DNA of 64,000 bases from assembly GCF_965248315.1 (NCBI RefSeq), contig NZ_CBDFIX010000002.1:3410001-3474000 (forward strand), read 5' to 3'. Position numbers and translations under genes: made by a program. Shown one piece after another: positions 8,421 to 17,177 of this stretch. Position 1 is the stretch's first letter; every line of letters starts with the position of its first letter. The stretch is from Ulvibacterium sp965248315. GTDB taxonomy: Bacteria; Bacteroidota; Bacteroidia; Flavobacteriales; Flavobacteriaceae. The notes under the pieces are model-generated. The model saw nothing but the letters and a program-made list of their open reading frames with translations. It was not told the origin of the DNA and did not search any database.

Positions 8421-8984
8421 ATGTCAGTATCCCACAAAGTTTTGAAAATGCCCATAAGGGTGTCCATTGCCATCCTACTTATAGGCATGTTGGCCCAAGT
8501 ATTACAGTGGCCCTATGCATCTGAAATTATGCTTATTGCTTTTGGGGCACTTGGTATTTTATATGTGATACGTTTTTGGAAAAAAATAGAAAAAAAGTTT
8601 ATTGATTACGTTAAATTGATATTGGTGGTTTTTTGGACAACCAACGGTATTTTTAGAATATTAGACTTTTCATATACCATAGTATTCCAAGTAATCATAG
8701 CCGTTTCCTTTCTTACTTGGTTTGTTATGGAGGGAACCGCCTACTTCCTGGATGAGGATAGAAAAGCGAAAAACAGTTTATCCCAAATCCTGTGGAACTG
8801 CGCCATGGTTTTGGGCACCTTGGCCATTATATGCGGTAGCTTGTTGAAAATACTACATTGGGATTATGCCATACCCCTATTTGCGGGTGGCATTGCTATT
8901 GTCGGTGCCTATATCCTTAAAGATATATTTCCCTTGAAGTCCTTAAAAAATGAGGACGGGAACCACGAGGAGTTTCAATTGTAA
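8421..8984 (+). CDS. GldL-like integral membrane protein
   Basis: 187 residues with about six hydrophobic segments and a short acidic tail. Two copies of a motif are visible: AQVLQWPYA near residue 26 and LKILHWDYA near residue 146, each entering a transmembrane helix. This LKILHWP-type motif is characteristic of GldL, the membrane motor protein of gliding and type IX secretion. This protein is shorter, carries the motif twice, lacks the long GldL cytoplasmic domain and is not next to gldKMN. It is best called a GldL-motif membrane protein of unknown function, co-transcribed with the preceding small nuclease-like gene. Confidence 0.65.
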   Translation: MSVSHKVLKMPIRVSIAILLIGMLAQVLQWPYASEIMLIAFGALGILYVIRFWKKIEKKFIDYVKLILVVFWTTNGIFRILDFSYTIVFQVIIAVSFLTWFVMEGTAYFLDEDRKAKNSLSQILWNCAMVLGTLAIICGSLLKILHWDYAIPLFAGGIAIVGAYILKDIFPLKSLKNEDGNHEEFQL

Positions 8985-9088
8985 ATAGGTATTTTTAATC
9001 ATATATCTTTTTTCCTTTCAAAAGGGTTCTCCAATCTTGTTGAGCTCTACCTTAAGGTGCCCAAATCTTCATTTATTATTTGTATCTT

Positions 9089-9117
9089 ATTTCTCATAAG
9101 AACAGTTTATGAGAAAT
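9089..9117 (+). promoter_or_regulatory. Perfect 11-bp inverted repeat enclosing the start codon of the Tat aminotransferase
   Basis: ATTTCTCATAA (9089-9099) and TTATGAGAAAT (9107-9117) are exact reverse complements separated by GAACAGT. The ATG at 9109-9111 lies inside the right arm. In RNA this stem would bury the initiation codon; in DNA it could be a repressor palindrome. Confidence 0.6.
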
Positions 9118-10221
9118 CTCGACCGAAGAAACTGGTTGAAAACCATTGGATTATCAGGCGGCTTTGCATTGTTTAACGGATTGGAAAGCTGGGCCGTTGA
9201 TTTTCCCAATAGGCCTTTTCCGGTGGAAGGTCCAATACGTCTTAATGCCAACGAAAACCCTTATGGGCCATCAAATCGGGTACGTGAAACAATTACCTCG
9301 TCGTTGAGCGAGGCCTGTCGTTATCCTTTTAGGGCCCTGTCCGGTCTTGTAAATGGAATAGCAAAAAAAGAAGGGGTTACCAGAGACCATGTTGTGGTGA
9401 CAGGTGGTTCCACAGAAGGTTTAAGGGCGGCTGGGCTTACTTATGGCATCGGTAATGGAGAAATTATAGCGGCCGACCCTACTTTTCATGTTATGATGCA
9501 ATATGCCGAGACTTTCGGTGCTCGCATTCATCGTGTTCCCGTAAACGACAAAATGGTCCATGATCTGGATGCCATGGCCGAAAAGGTAAACCAAAAAACC
9601 AAATTGATTTTTATCTGCAATCCTAACAATCCAACGGGCACCATTGTCGAAGGAAATAAACTTGTGGATTTTTGTAATTCGTTCGATACTAGGACAACAT
9701 TGTTCGTAGATGAGGCCTATTACGATTTTATTACCCAAGCCGACTATCCTTCCATGATCGATTTGGTCAAAAAAGGGCGAAATGTAATTGTATCCAAGAC
9801 TTTTTCCAAAGCCTATGGCCTTGCCGGGCTTAGGGTGGGTTACCTTATTGCCAGACCGGATGTTGCCACTAAATTAAAAGCAAGTATAATGGCCAATACC
9901 AATATTTTGGCCATAGAAGCGGCCAAGGAGGCTTTAAAGGATGATGACTTTTATAAGTTTAGCCTGCTTAAAACAGAAGAGGCCAAAAGACATATCTATG
10001 ACACATTGAACGATTTGGAGCTTCGTTATATTCCCTCTCATACTAATTTTGTCTTTTTTAGAACGGGTCGTTCAATTCAAAGTCTCATTTCTGCAATGCA
10101 AAAAGAAAATGTATTGATTGGTAGGCCATTTCCTCCTTTTCTGGAATGGGCTCGCATAAGCACCGGAACTTTAGAAGAAACGCAGTCCTTTGGTAGGGCC
10201 CTAAAAAAGGTCATGGCCTAG
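9109..10221 (+). CDS. Tat-signal histidinol-phosphate-type aminotransferase (PLP fold type I)
   Basis: 370 residues. The N-terminus MRNLDRRNWLKTIGLSGG has a twin-arginine motif and a hydrophobic stretch, so export in folded form is likely. The rest is a class I/II aminotransferase: GSTEGLRAAGLT, CNPNNPTGT, DEAYYDF and the PLP lysine in SKTFSKAYGLAGLRVGY. The sequence resembles HisC-like enzymes, with NANENPYGPS near the start. A periplasmic PLP aminotransferase is unusual, and its substrate and cofactor loading are unknown. The start codon lies in an inverted repeat (9089-9117), so translation may be controlled. It is not in a his operon. Confidence 0.85.
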   Translation: MRNLDRRNWLKTIGLSGGFALFNGLESWAVDFPNRPFPVEGPIRLNANENPYGPSNRVRETITSSLSEACRYPFRALSGLVNGIAKKEGVTRDHVVVTGGSTEGLRAAGLTYGIGNGEIIAADPTFHVMMQYAETFGARIHRVPVNDKMVHDLDAMAEKVNQKTKLIFICNPNNPTGTIVEGNKLVDFCNSFDTRTTLFVDEAYYDFITQADYPSMIDLVKKGRNVIVSKTFSKAYGLAGLRVGYLIARPDVATKLKASIMANTNILAIEAAKEALKDDDFYKFSLLKTEEAKRHIYDTLNDLELRYIPSHTNFVFFRTGRSIQSLISAMQKENVLIGRPFPPFLEWARISTGTLEETQSFGRALKKVMA

Positions 10222-10350
10222 CAAACACCTCAATCACGTGCATTACAACGATGTTTTCCTACCATTTATCCTAGTAAGTTTGTTTTGGGTCTGTGGCAAA
10301 ATAGGTCATTCATCGATATTACAACCTTTTGCCGAATATTCCTTCGTTAC

Positions 10351-10506
10351 ATGGAGCTTTTTATAGCACTTTACTTTTGCTATTGTTTCTTTACTGAAAT
10401 CCCAAATCCAATGGACAAGAAAACCGCTTCAACGTATTTAGTCTATGCTTTTTGTACTTTCTGCATCCTTTGGGCATTCTTTGTACTTTTCTTAAAGCTA
10501 TCCTAA
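10351..10506 (+). CDS. Possible 51-residue membrane peptide
   Basis: An ATG at 10351 opens a 51-residue frame with two strongly hydrophobic stretches (ELFIALYFCYCFF and VYAFCTFCILWAFFVLFLKL) joined by a charged loop. It lies in the 453-bp gap between the two Tat-signal genes. A longer frame from 10285 begins in unlikely sequence. No homologue is recognised and AT-rich DNA can give such frames by chance. The remainder of the gap, 10222-10350 and 10507-10674, shows nothing identifiable. Confidence 0.25.
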   Translation: MELFIALYFCYCFFTEIPNPMDKKTASTYLVYAFCTFCILWAFFVLFLKLS

Positions 10507-10674
10507 TTCTACTTATTCTAGCTTATTTGCATATAGGTTTTCAGAAGTACCTAAAGGTTTTCCCATTTCAACCAATGATTGCCAAAAAACTTCTCATTCT
10601 CTTTTTATCATCATTTCGCCAATAATTGATTTTTTCAAATTCTTGTCGTACTTTTTAGTCAAAATCGAGAAAGT

Positions 10675-11763
10675 ATGGAAAAGCAACGACGAGAATTTCT
10701 ACGAAAAACAGGTATGCTGGCCGCTGCAATGGCACTAGCTCCCAATATATTGATATCCTCCACAAGACCACAAAATAAAAAACTAGGCGTCGCCTTGGTA
10801 GGTCTAGGGTATTACAGCACCGATATTCTTGCACCTGCACTTCAATTGACCCAACATTGCGAACTCAAGGGGATTGTTACCGGAAGTCCGGAAAAAATCC
10901 CGGTATGGCAAGAGAAATATGGTATCCAAGATAAAAATGTCTATTCCTATGAAAATTTTGATGGCGTCGCCAACAATTCGGATATAGATATCATTTATGT
11001 AGTGCTGCCTCCTTCCATGCACGCGGAATACACCATACGAGCCGCAAATGCCGGTAAACAGGTTTGGTGCGAAAAACCCATGGCGCCCTCCGTTTCCGAT
11101 TGCGAGGCTATGATCAAGGCTTGTAAGGACAATAAAGTAAAGTTATCTATCGGATATCGATGCCAGCATGACCCGAACATTCAGGCCTATATGAAGGCAG
11201 CCAAGGAAAAGCCTTTTGGGCCCGTAAAAATGGTTACTTCCGCAGCAGGATATTTTGATGGACGGTCCAATCACTGGAAGCAAAGAAAGGCTATGGGCGG
11301 GGGTGTAATGGGCGATATGGGGGTGTACGCCATTCAGGGAGCTCGACTGGCGACCGGAGAAGAACCTGTTTCCGTTCTGGCCCAGACCTTTACCACACGT
11401 CCCGAGATATACCATGAAGTGGAGGAAACCGCTATGTTCCAATTGGAATTTCCCAGCGGGGCAAGAGCTGCATGTCATACCAGCTACGGCATCCGCATGA
11501 ACCACTTGAACATTACCTATGACAAAGGGTGGGTAAAAATGGAGCCTCATTCCTCCTATAGTGGAAATAAAGGTTCAATGTCCAACGGAACTCAAATTAA
11601 TTTTCCTTTGGAAAATCAACAAGCCAAACAAATGGACGATGATGCCCTTGCCATTAAGAACAATACAGCCTTGATTGTTCCCGGTGAAGAAGGATTACGT
11701 GATATTCGCGTTGTTGAAGCGGTGTATAAGTCGGCGGCCAAGGACTGTCTGGTAAAGATGTAA
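10675..11763 (+). CDS. Tat-signal Gfo/Idh/MocA-family oxidoreductase
   Basis: 362 residues. The N-terminus has QRREFLRKTG followed by an alanine-rich hydrophobic stretch, a twin-arginine signal as in periplasmic glucose-fructose oxidoreductase. The Rossmann fold follows (VALVGLGYYSTDILAPAL), with the family motif WCEKPMA near residue 128 and the C-terminal alpha/beta domain (GGGVMGDMGVYAIQGAR). It likely oxidises or interconverts a sugar using tightly held NAD(P) in the periplasm. The substrate is not predictable. It lies 450 bp downstream of another Tat-exported enzyme, so the two may share a periplasmic pathway, but the gap argues against a tight operon. Confidence 0.88.
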   Translation: MEKQRREFLRKTGMLAAAMALAPNILISSTRPQNKKLGVALVGLGYYSTDILAPALQLTQHCELKGIVTGSPEKIPVWQEKYGIQDKNVYSYENFDGVANNSDIDIIYVVLPPSMHAEYTIRAANAGKQVWCEKPMAPSVSDCEAMIKACKDNKVKLSIGYRCQHDPNIQAYMKAAKEKPFGPVKMVTSAAGYFDGRSNHWKQRKAMGGGVMGDMGVYAIQGARLATGEEPVSVLAQTFTTRPEIYHEVEETAMFQLEFPSGARAACHTSYGIRMNHLNITYDKGWVKMEPHSSYSGNKGSMSNGTQINFPLENQQAKQMDDDALAIKNNTALIVPGEEGLRDIRVVEAVYKSAAKDCLVKM

Positions 11764-11947
11764 AAGGGAGTCAATACGATTATGTTCCTATCGATTTCGG
11801 GACTACCGCCTAGCTTTTAAGAATGCTTGGATGAAAGAGTTCATGATATTTTATGAGAAAATTATCTCTGTATTACTAGTTTTTACAATACTACATTCTT
11901 TTTTTCGTTAATTCTATATCAAAAACCTATTTCAAGGAATTTTATAA

Positions 11948-12790
11948 GTGAATTCAACCTTTAAATACTTTGTTGCTGTTCTTCTAGTTTTGGGTATTGG
12001 CCTATTGCCCATACCAAGCGCTTTTGCTAACAATAGTCTTCCGGTTTTTCTCAAAACGGATGGGCCCAGTATTGTGGCAAAGACCGCTATCAGAATTACC
12101 TACCCCCATAGCCAAACCATCTGGACCACTGCGGACACAGTGACATTGAAATGGACCACAAGGAACATTGAACGGGATAAAACCATAAAGTTTTATTTGT
12201 CCAAGGACGATATGGTAGTACAAGAACTCGGTATTTTTGAAAATTCGGAATATGCGGAAGGAATTGTACTGCACAGAGGATTGCCTGCGGGAGACAACTA
12301 TAGGGTTATCGGTATTGAACTCTTCCCTGACGATAAGTACAGTATCGCCAAATACGCCACATCGTTTTTCACCATTAATAAAGCTCCCCGGCCTATAAAA
12401 AAAGTAGCGCCAAAACCAGCTGAAAAACCGGTTGTTCGTAATACTTTTGAGGGTCGAAAGCTTGCCTACGTAAAAGAATTGACCGTGAAGGGCAAAGAGA
12501 TACGAATCAATCTTTGGGATCATGGACGAAAGGATGGGGACATTGTTTCCATATACCTTAATGGGGTTGCAATAGTATCAGAATATTATCTGGAGTACCG
12601 AAAAAAGACTTTTGAAGTACAATTGGATGCCAGCAAGCCCAACGATCTCTTTCTTTATGCCCACAATCTAGGTAAATTTCCACCTAATACGGTTTCTATT
12701 GAAATAGTGGATGGGGAGGACTCCGAAAATATTGTTCTCAATTCGGATTTAAAAAGTTGTGAAGCTGTTTTGATCAATGTGGAAAAGTAG
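11948..12790 (+). CDS. Exported protein with Ig-like domain and Bacteroidota C-terminal beta domain
   Basis: 280 residues from a GTG start. Residues 1-27 form a signal peptide ending in SAFA. Residues about 45-135 resemble the Kre9/KNH-type Ig-like domain (ITYPHSQTIWTTADTVTLKW). A proline- and lysine-rich linker (APRPIKKVAPKPAEK) leads to a C-terminal domain with LWDHGRKDGDIVSIYLNG and PNDLFLYAHNLGKFPPNT. That last domain occurs in many exported Bacteroidota proteins and has no known activity. It precedes the PD40 and PorP/SprF-like genes on the same strand, so a role at the cell surface is likely, but 257 bp separates it from the next gene. Confidence 0.7.
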   Translation: MNSTFKYFVAVLLVLGIGLLPIPSAFANNSLPVFLKTDGPSIVAKTAIRITYPHSQTIWTTADTVTLKWTTRNIERDKTIKFYLSKDDMVVQELGIFENSEYAEGIVLHRGLPAGDNYRVIGIELFPDDKYSIAKYATSFFTINKAPRPIKKVAPKPAEKPVVRNTFEGRKLAYVKELTVKGKEIRINLWDHGRKDGDIVSIYLNGVAIVSEYYLEYRKKTFEVQLDASKPNDLFLYAHNLGKFPPNTVSIEIVDGEDSENIVLNSDLKSCEAVLINVEK

Positions 12791-13047
12791 GCCAGTTATT
12801 CAAAATCTAACTTGATTTTAGATCCGCATTTTCATAGGTTCTTCAAAATAATAGCGCAAATCACTAGTAAGGTACTGATTTACAGGTATTTTAATCAATT
12901 TTCAATGTATTGCTAGTAGAGTATTTAGGGTTCGATTTTAACAAAATAGGGGTTAAAACAGCACAAAACCTATGAATTTTTGTTAAGTAAGGGGTCGAGA
13001 CATTTTGTGAACTTTGTCGGAGATTATTAACCCTTTATCGATCCACT

Positions 13048-14286
13048 ATGAAAAATTCTACAACCCACAGCCGCATCTTAGGATGCATTCTACTCTTCTT
13101 ATGTTGTTCATTATCCGCTCAACATTCCAACAAACCCAATTCTAACGTTCTGGACCTTTATAGTACCTATAAGCAGCTGGACAGTTATCTAGAAATGAAA
13201 AAAATGGGATATGATGACCAAGCGATTTTTGAAGACTTGGGAAACGCCAATTTTTTGGCCGAGAACTATGAGAATGCCGTTTTTTGGTACACCAAATTAA
13301 AGGATGTTAGCAAAAACGGCTCACTTAAAACGAGTTATCAAAAAAGGTACGAGCATGCACTCGTGAAGACCTCTGGAATTGCTACATCAGATCGGTCAGA
13401 TAATGACGACTGGGTAGCTGATGTTAAGGCAGACTATCAATTGGAGGACAAATCGACCAGCAAATACTGGGATTTTGAATTCGGTCCGAACGGAGAGCTT
13501 ATCACAAGTGCCGAAAAGCCTATGGACCATAGCCTTGAAGCTTTGTTGGACAATACAACAAACGATCCAAATACCTACAAGGCGCCCGTGGCCTTAACGG
13601 CCAATGGCACCGTTGCTTATTTCACCAAAGCCGTTTTAATAAAGCCAGAGTATGGTATTTTCTCCAAAAAAGAAAGTGTACAGAAAATATTTAAGGCAGA
13701 GAAAATAAATGGTCAATGGAAAAACATAGAGGAAGTCGCTTTATGTCCTAAGCATTACTCCGCAACGCATCCCACTGTTTCAGAGGATGGTAAACGTTTA
13801 TTCTTTGCCTCAAACATGCCGGGAACCTATGGAAAATATGATATTTACGTTTCCACGATACACGAAGACGGCACATTTGGAGTTGCCAAAAACCTAGGGG
13901 AAAAAGTGAACTCCAAAAAGAACGACCTGTATCCTAACTTGGCAGCCGACAACACGTTGTTCTTTGCCTCCGACGGACGAAACGGTTATGGTGGCCTGGA
14001 TTTGCATATGGCCCAAGTAGGTAGCAAAAAAGTCGATTGGTCCGTGAACCTTGGTAGCGATATCAATAGTAAGGAAGATGATTTTTCCCTGGTTCTTCCA
14101 ACTCGGGATCGACAAGGCTATGTAGTATCCAATCGCGGAAAGGACAAGGACAATGTACAACGTATCGCTTTTACGTTAGACCATAAAAAATACAGATCGC
14201 ATCTAAAAAGTGAAAATGATATTCTTGAGGCATTGTACAGCGAAAACAACATCGATTACTCTTCCACTGTTTTTGAAGACGAATAA
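13048..14286 (+). CDS. Exported TPR-PD40 repeat protein (PorE-like without OmpA domain)
   Basis: 412 residues with a signal peptide ending in SLSA. Residues about 40-110 form a TPR-like helical region (AIFEDLGNANFLAENYENAVFWY). Residues about 190-380 carry WD40-like PD40 blades: HPTVSEDGKRLFFASNMPG, YDIYVS, LYPNLAADNTLFFASDGR and GGLDLHMA. This is the architecture of the periplasmic T9SS partner PorE and of proteins paired with PorP/SprF. The usual C-terminal OmpA peptidoglycan-binding domain is absent. The next gene is a PorP/SprF-type barrel with a SPOR domain, which may supply the wall anchor instead. Confidence 0.8.
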   Translation: MKNSTTHSRILGCILLFLCCSLSAQHSNKPNSNVLDLYSTYKQLDSYLEMKKMGYDDQAIFEDLGNANFLAENYENAVFWYTKLKDVSKNGSLKTSYQKRYEHALVKTSGIATSDRSDNDDWVADVKADYQLEDKSTSKYWDFEFGPNGELITSAEKPMDHSLEALLDNTTNDPNTYKAPVALTANGTVAYFTKAVLIKPEYGIFSKKESVQKIFKAEKINGQWKNIEEVALCPKHYSATHPTVSEDGKRLFFASNMPGTYGKYDIYVSTIHEDGTFGVAKNLGEKVNSKKNDLYPNLAADNTLFFASDGRNGYGGLDLHMAQVGSKKVDWSVNLGSDINSKEDDFSLVLPTRDRQGYVVSNRGKDKDNVQRIAFTLDHKKYRSHLKSENDILEALYSENNIDYSSTVFEDE

Positions 14287-14308
14287 TAAATAAATTTTTT
14301 AACCCCTG

Positions 14309-14382
14309 CTATCCCCGATTATATATCGCGTTCAACGAGAATACCAGTACATGAACAAATCCATAAGATATATAGGGGATAG
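14309..14382 (+). repeat. Interrupted long inverted repeat between the PD40 and PorP/SprF genes
   Basis: CTATCCCC-GAT-TATATATC at 14309-14327 pairs with GATATATAGGGGATAG at 14367-14382. The stem has two 8-bp parts with a 3-nt bulge and a 39-nt loop. No U-run follows, so it is not a standard terminator. It may be an RNA structure that tunes expression between the two genes. Confidence 0.5.
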
Positions 14383-14490
14383 TAATTAAGCAATTGGATT
14401 TCACGGGTCCACTACCCAAACTCCAACTGTAGTAAACAAAGAAGGTATATCGGAACCTTATCCGATAGCACAACCATAATATTAGTCAAG

Positions 14491-16314
14491 ATGAGCCGTA
14501 TTATTAATTTGACAAATAAAATAGGTCTTCTGATTCTATTTTCCACAGTAATACAAATTCAGGCTGCCTACGGCCAGGAGGAAGAATCCACTCTGAGCTC
14601 CAGCAGTACTTATCACAATCAATTGTTTTTTAATAGGTTCCTGATCAATCCTACATTTTCATTGGTGAGGGAAAACAAGTCCTATATAAACTTGTTACAT
14701 AGAAATCAATACGCCACTTTTGAGGATAACAGCCAAAATTACTTTCTTGGTTTTAGCAACAAGTTGAACGAGAATACCGCTTTGGGCATCAGTGCCTATA
14801 CCCAATGGCTAGGTGTAGTGCAAGAGTTCGGTTTTAATGCCAACTATGCTACTTCAGTACGATTGAGCCCTTCGAGCAGACTTAGTTTTGGAACCAATAT
14901 TACGTATTTTAACAAAGGACTGGATCAAAATCGAATTGTTGCAACGGAATCGGATGAAAGAATCAACGAGTCCAGAAAGGAGAGTAATCTGGCCATTCAG
15001 CCTGGAATCACACTTTCCCTTGGCAAGTTCGATTTTGGCCTATATGCCACAGATTTATTACGTTACAATCAGACTACCAATACTTTTTTAACCAGTCTTA
15101 ATGATAAGAGCCTTAAGGCTTCCTTACAATACACACATTCATTTGATGCAACACGTGGATTATTTGAAGACGCCCGTTTAATGCCACTGGCACAATTGGG
15201 TAAAAACCCGGATGGAAGCTTAGCCTACGTGGGTTCCCTATTACTTGATTTGCCAAACTATGGCTGGTTGCAGACCAACTATGATAACACCTACGGATTA
15301 GCAATGGGGTTCGGGGTAAATCTGAACAAAAAAATGTCCATAGGCTATTTGGTGGAAAAAGATATCACCACCCAAGAAACGGATTTGGGCTGGAACCATG
15401 AAGTATCCTTGGCTTACACCTTTCAGGATCGCACTACCAGTCTTGGCGGTTTGGTAGATGCTTCCGAAGACCATAAGATAGACGGCATTGTTAGAAACTA
15501 TGAAGAGCAGATTCTAAAACTGATCGAAGAGAACAAAAAATTGGCTCAAGGGAACACTCAGGATTTAACAAACCAGCTATCGAAGAGGAATAAATTAGCC
15601 AAGAAAGATAGGGCAAAGTCAAAAACCAAAGAGGAAGCGCATATAAGTTCGGCAGAGGAGTATACGGGCTCCTTGGCCTACGAAAACCGATTGATCTTGG
15701 ATGAACTCATCCTAAGGCAAGATTCCATTGAGACAGCACGTACCGCGGCATTCGAGAAACGGTTCGAGACTATGGTACGCTTGTTGCGAAATGATGTAAA
15801 AAATAGTATAAAGGCCCTTTCACCGGAACCTAACAGTCCTGTACATACACAACTGGCTTCGACAACAAAGACTGAGAATCCGGTCAAGAAGAGTTTGAAA
15901 AACAAGGAAATCGTACGCCCTGTTAAAAATAAGATTACAAGAAATTACAATGACCCCATTGCTGTTTTGGAAAATACAAAACGGAAGGATTTTGAAGAGC
16001 TGCCTATAAAGGTATTGGATCAATCCGATGTAGTAGGTGTAAAATCCGGTTATTATGTAATAGCTAATGTTTATAAGAACAAGAAATACTTAAATGCCTT
16101 TATGAAGCGTTTAAAAGACCAAGGTCTGGATGCTAGGCATTTTTACAATAAGGAAAATGAACTGCACTATGTGTATTTAGCCGATTTCAATTTCAAGGAT
16201 GAGGCGAGAACGGCCTTTGTATCTGATCTGGATGGAAAATACCAAGATGAGAAATGGATAATGGAGGTAGCCGATAACAATTCTGCCATAGTTTACAATT
16301 CATATTCGGAGTGA
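14491..16314 (+). CDS. PorP/SprF-family T9SS outer membrane protein fused to a SPOR domain
   Basis: 607 residues with a signal peptide ending near QAAYG. Residues about 35-310 are a PorP/SprF barrel: YHNQLFFNRFLINPTFSLVR near the start, FLGFSNKLNENTALGISAY, and later NKKMSIGYLVEKD. A charged, coiled-coil-like segment (about 325-470) follows. Residues about 515-595 form a SPOR-type domain (SGYYVIANVYKNKKYLNAF, LHYVYLADFNFKDEA). PorP/SprF proteins are usually about 300-340 residues without such a tail. The fusion would tie an outer membrane T9SS component to peptidoglycan. It follows the PD40 gene, and a strong terminator follows. Confidence 0.85.
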   Translation: MSRIINLTNKIGLLILFSTVIQIQAAYGQEEESTLSSSSTYHNQLFFNRFLINPTFSLVRENKSYINLLHRNQYATFEDNSQNYFLGFSNKLNENTALGISAYTQWLGVVQEFGFNANYATSVRLSPSSRLSFGTNITYFNKGLDQNRIVATESDERINESRKESNLAIQPGITLSLGKFDFGLYATDLLRYNQTTNTFLTSLNDKSLKASLQYTHSFDATRGLFEDARLMPLAQLGKNPDGSLAYVGSLLLDLPNYGWLQTNYDNTYGLAMGFGVNLNKKMSIGYLVEKDITTQETDLGWNHEVSLAYTFQDRTTSLGGLVDASEDHKIDGIVRNYEEQILKLIEENKKLAQGNTQDLTNQLSKRNKLAKKDRAKSKTKEEAHISSAEEYTGSLAYENRLILDELILRQDSIETARTAAFEKRFETMVRLLRNDVKNSIKALSPEPNSPVHTQLASTTKTENPVKKSLKNKEIVRPVKNKITRNYNDPIAVLENTKRKDFEELPIKVLDQSDVVGVKSGYYVIANVYKNKKYLNAFMKRLKDQGLDARHFYNKENELHYVYLADFNFKDEARTAFVSDLDGKYQDEKWIMEVADNNSAIVYNSYSE

Positions 16315-16379
16315 AATAAAGAGATTAAAAGAAATTATGATTAGTGGGTCCTAGTTTTTGTGGTTGGAAACTGGGTAAA

Positions 16380-16408
16380 AAAATAGCGGGGCTTGTCCCC
16401 GCTATTTT
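16380..16408 (+). terminator. Strong rho-independent terminator after the PorP/SprF-SPOR gene
   Basis: AAAATAGCGGGG and CCCCGCTATTTT form a perfect 12-bp stem with a 5-nt loop, preceded by A residues and followed by a T-rich tail. It lies 65 bp after the stop codon and could work on both strands. Confidence 0.85.
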
Positions 16409-17177
16409 CTATTTAGGCCCACCAAATTTTTATCTCCTTTAGCACAATATATAGATCAAACCTACCGTTTGCATTATATAACAATACGTAACCCCCGAAT
16501 TATGATTTCCTTACCCAATTTTGTGACCTTGCCCAGAGGCTGGTCCCTGCCAGATGCGATGGAATCGTTTTTAATGTAACTATTTTTCATCCACAAACCA
16601 ATCGGTCGGTTCCTCGACCAACTGCATAAAAAACCCTATAAAGTGTGCATTTGAACGAAAATACGCACATCCTATATGTTTTTTTTAATTTTTTTATCTA
16701 GGTTTAGAATCAGATAAAAGCATAGAAAACTATTGTCTAACCCAAATCCCACTAAATGAAAACACGTCTACATTTTAGTTTCAGCCAAAAAAGTAGCGTT
16801 GGCCACCACCCAAAGACAAGGAGATATCCTAAAGTCTGTACAAAGGATGAACCGGCGCATTTGTAATCCCATTTATGTGCTTTAAGCATAGCTTATTGCA
16901 CAAAGCACATTGATTCTTTTAGTGCAAAAAGGGATACTATTCCATTTAGGCTTTATGCCCTATTAAAGGAAAAGTCCACATTACAAGGTTCTATAGTATA
17001 CCTTGGTCATGGACGTTACCCATAATTCGTATGGATTATAGGGCCATATCTACTTGTGCTATATTATTTTACGATTAAATATGATGTTACCAAGATTTTC
17101 AACCACAATTTCCCCACAACCACGGCTGCCCATGGCTGTAACAAGTTTCACGGGTATGTCACAAAACCCAAATCATT
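16409..17177 (+). other. 769-bp region without a convincing gene
   Basis: AT-rich and broken by stops in all frames. It contains a 9-bp inverted repeat, ATGTGCTTT / AAAGCACAT at 16875-16883 and 16902-16910, about 270 bp upstream of the response regulator. It also has a small GGTCG/CGACC hairpin near 16605-16620 and a 36-codon basic frame at 16756-16866 that I do not accept as a gene. It may hold the regulator's promoter or a decayed gene. Confidence 0.5.

Noticed and set aside
16756..16866. 36-codon basic frame in the 769-bp gap
   Set aside because: Short, no family resemblance and no promoter at the right place.
16925..17023. Frame reading IPFRLYALLKEKSTLQGS, faintly like an integrase N-terminus
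   Set aside because: Similarity is too weak and no downstream integrase sequence follows.
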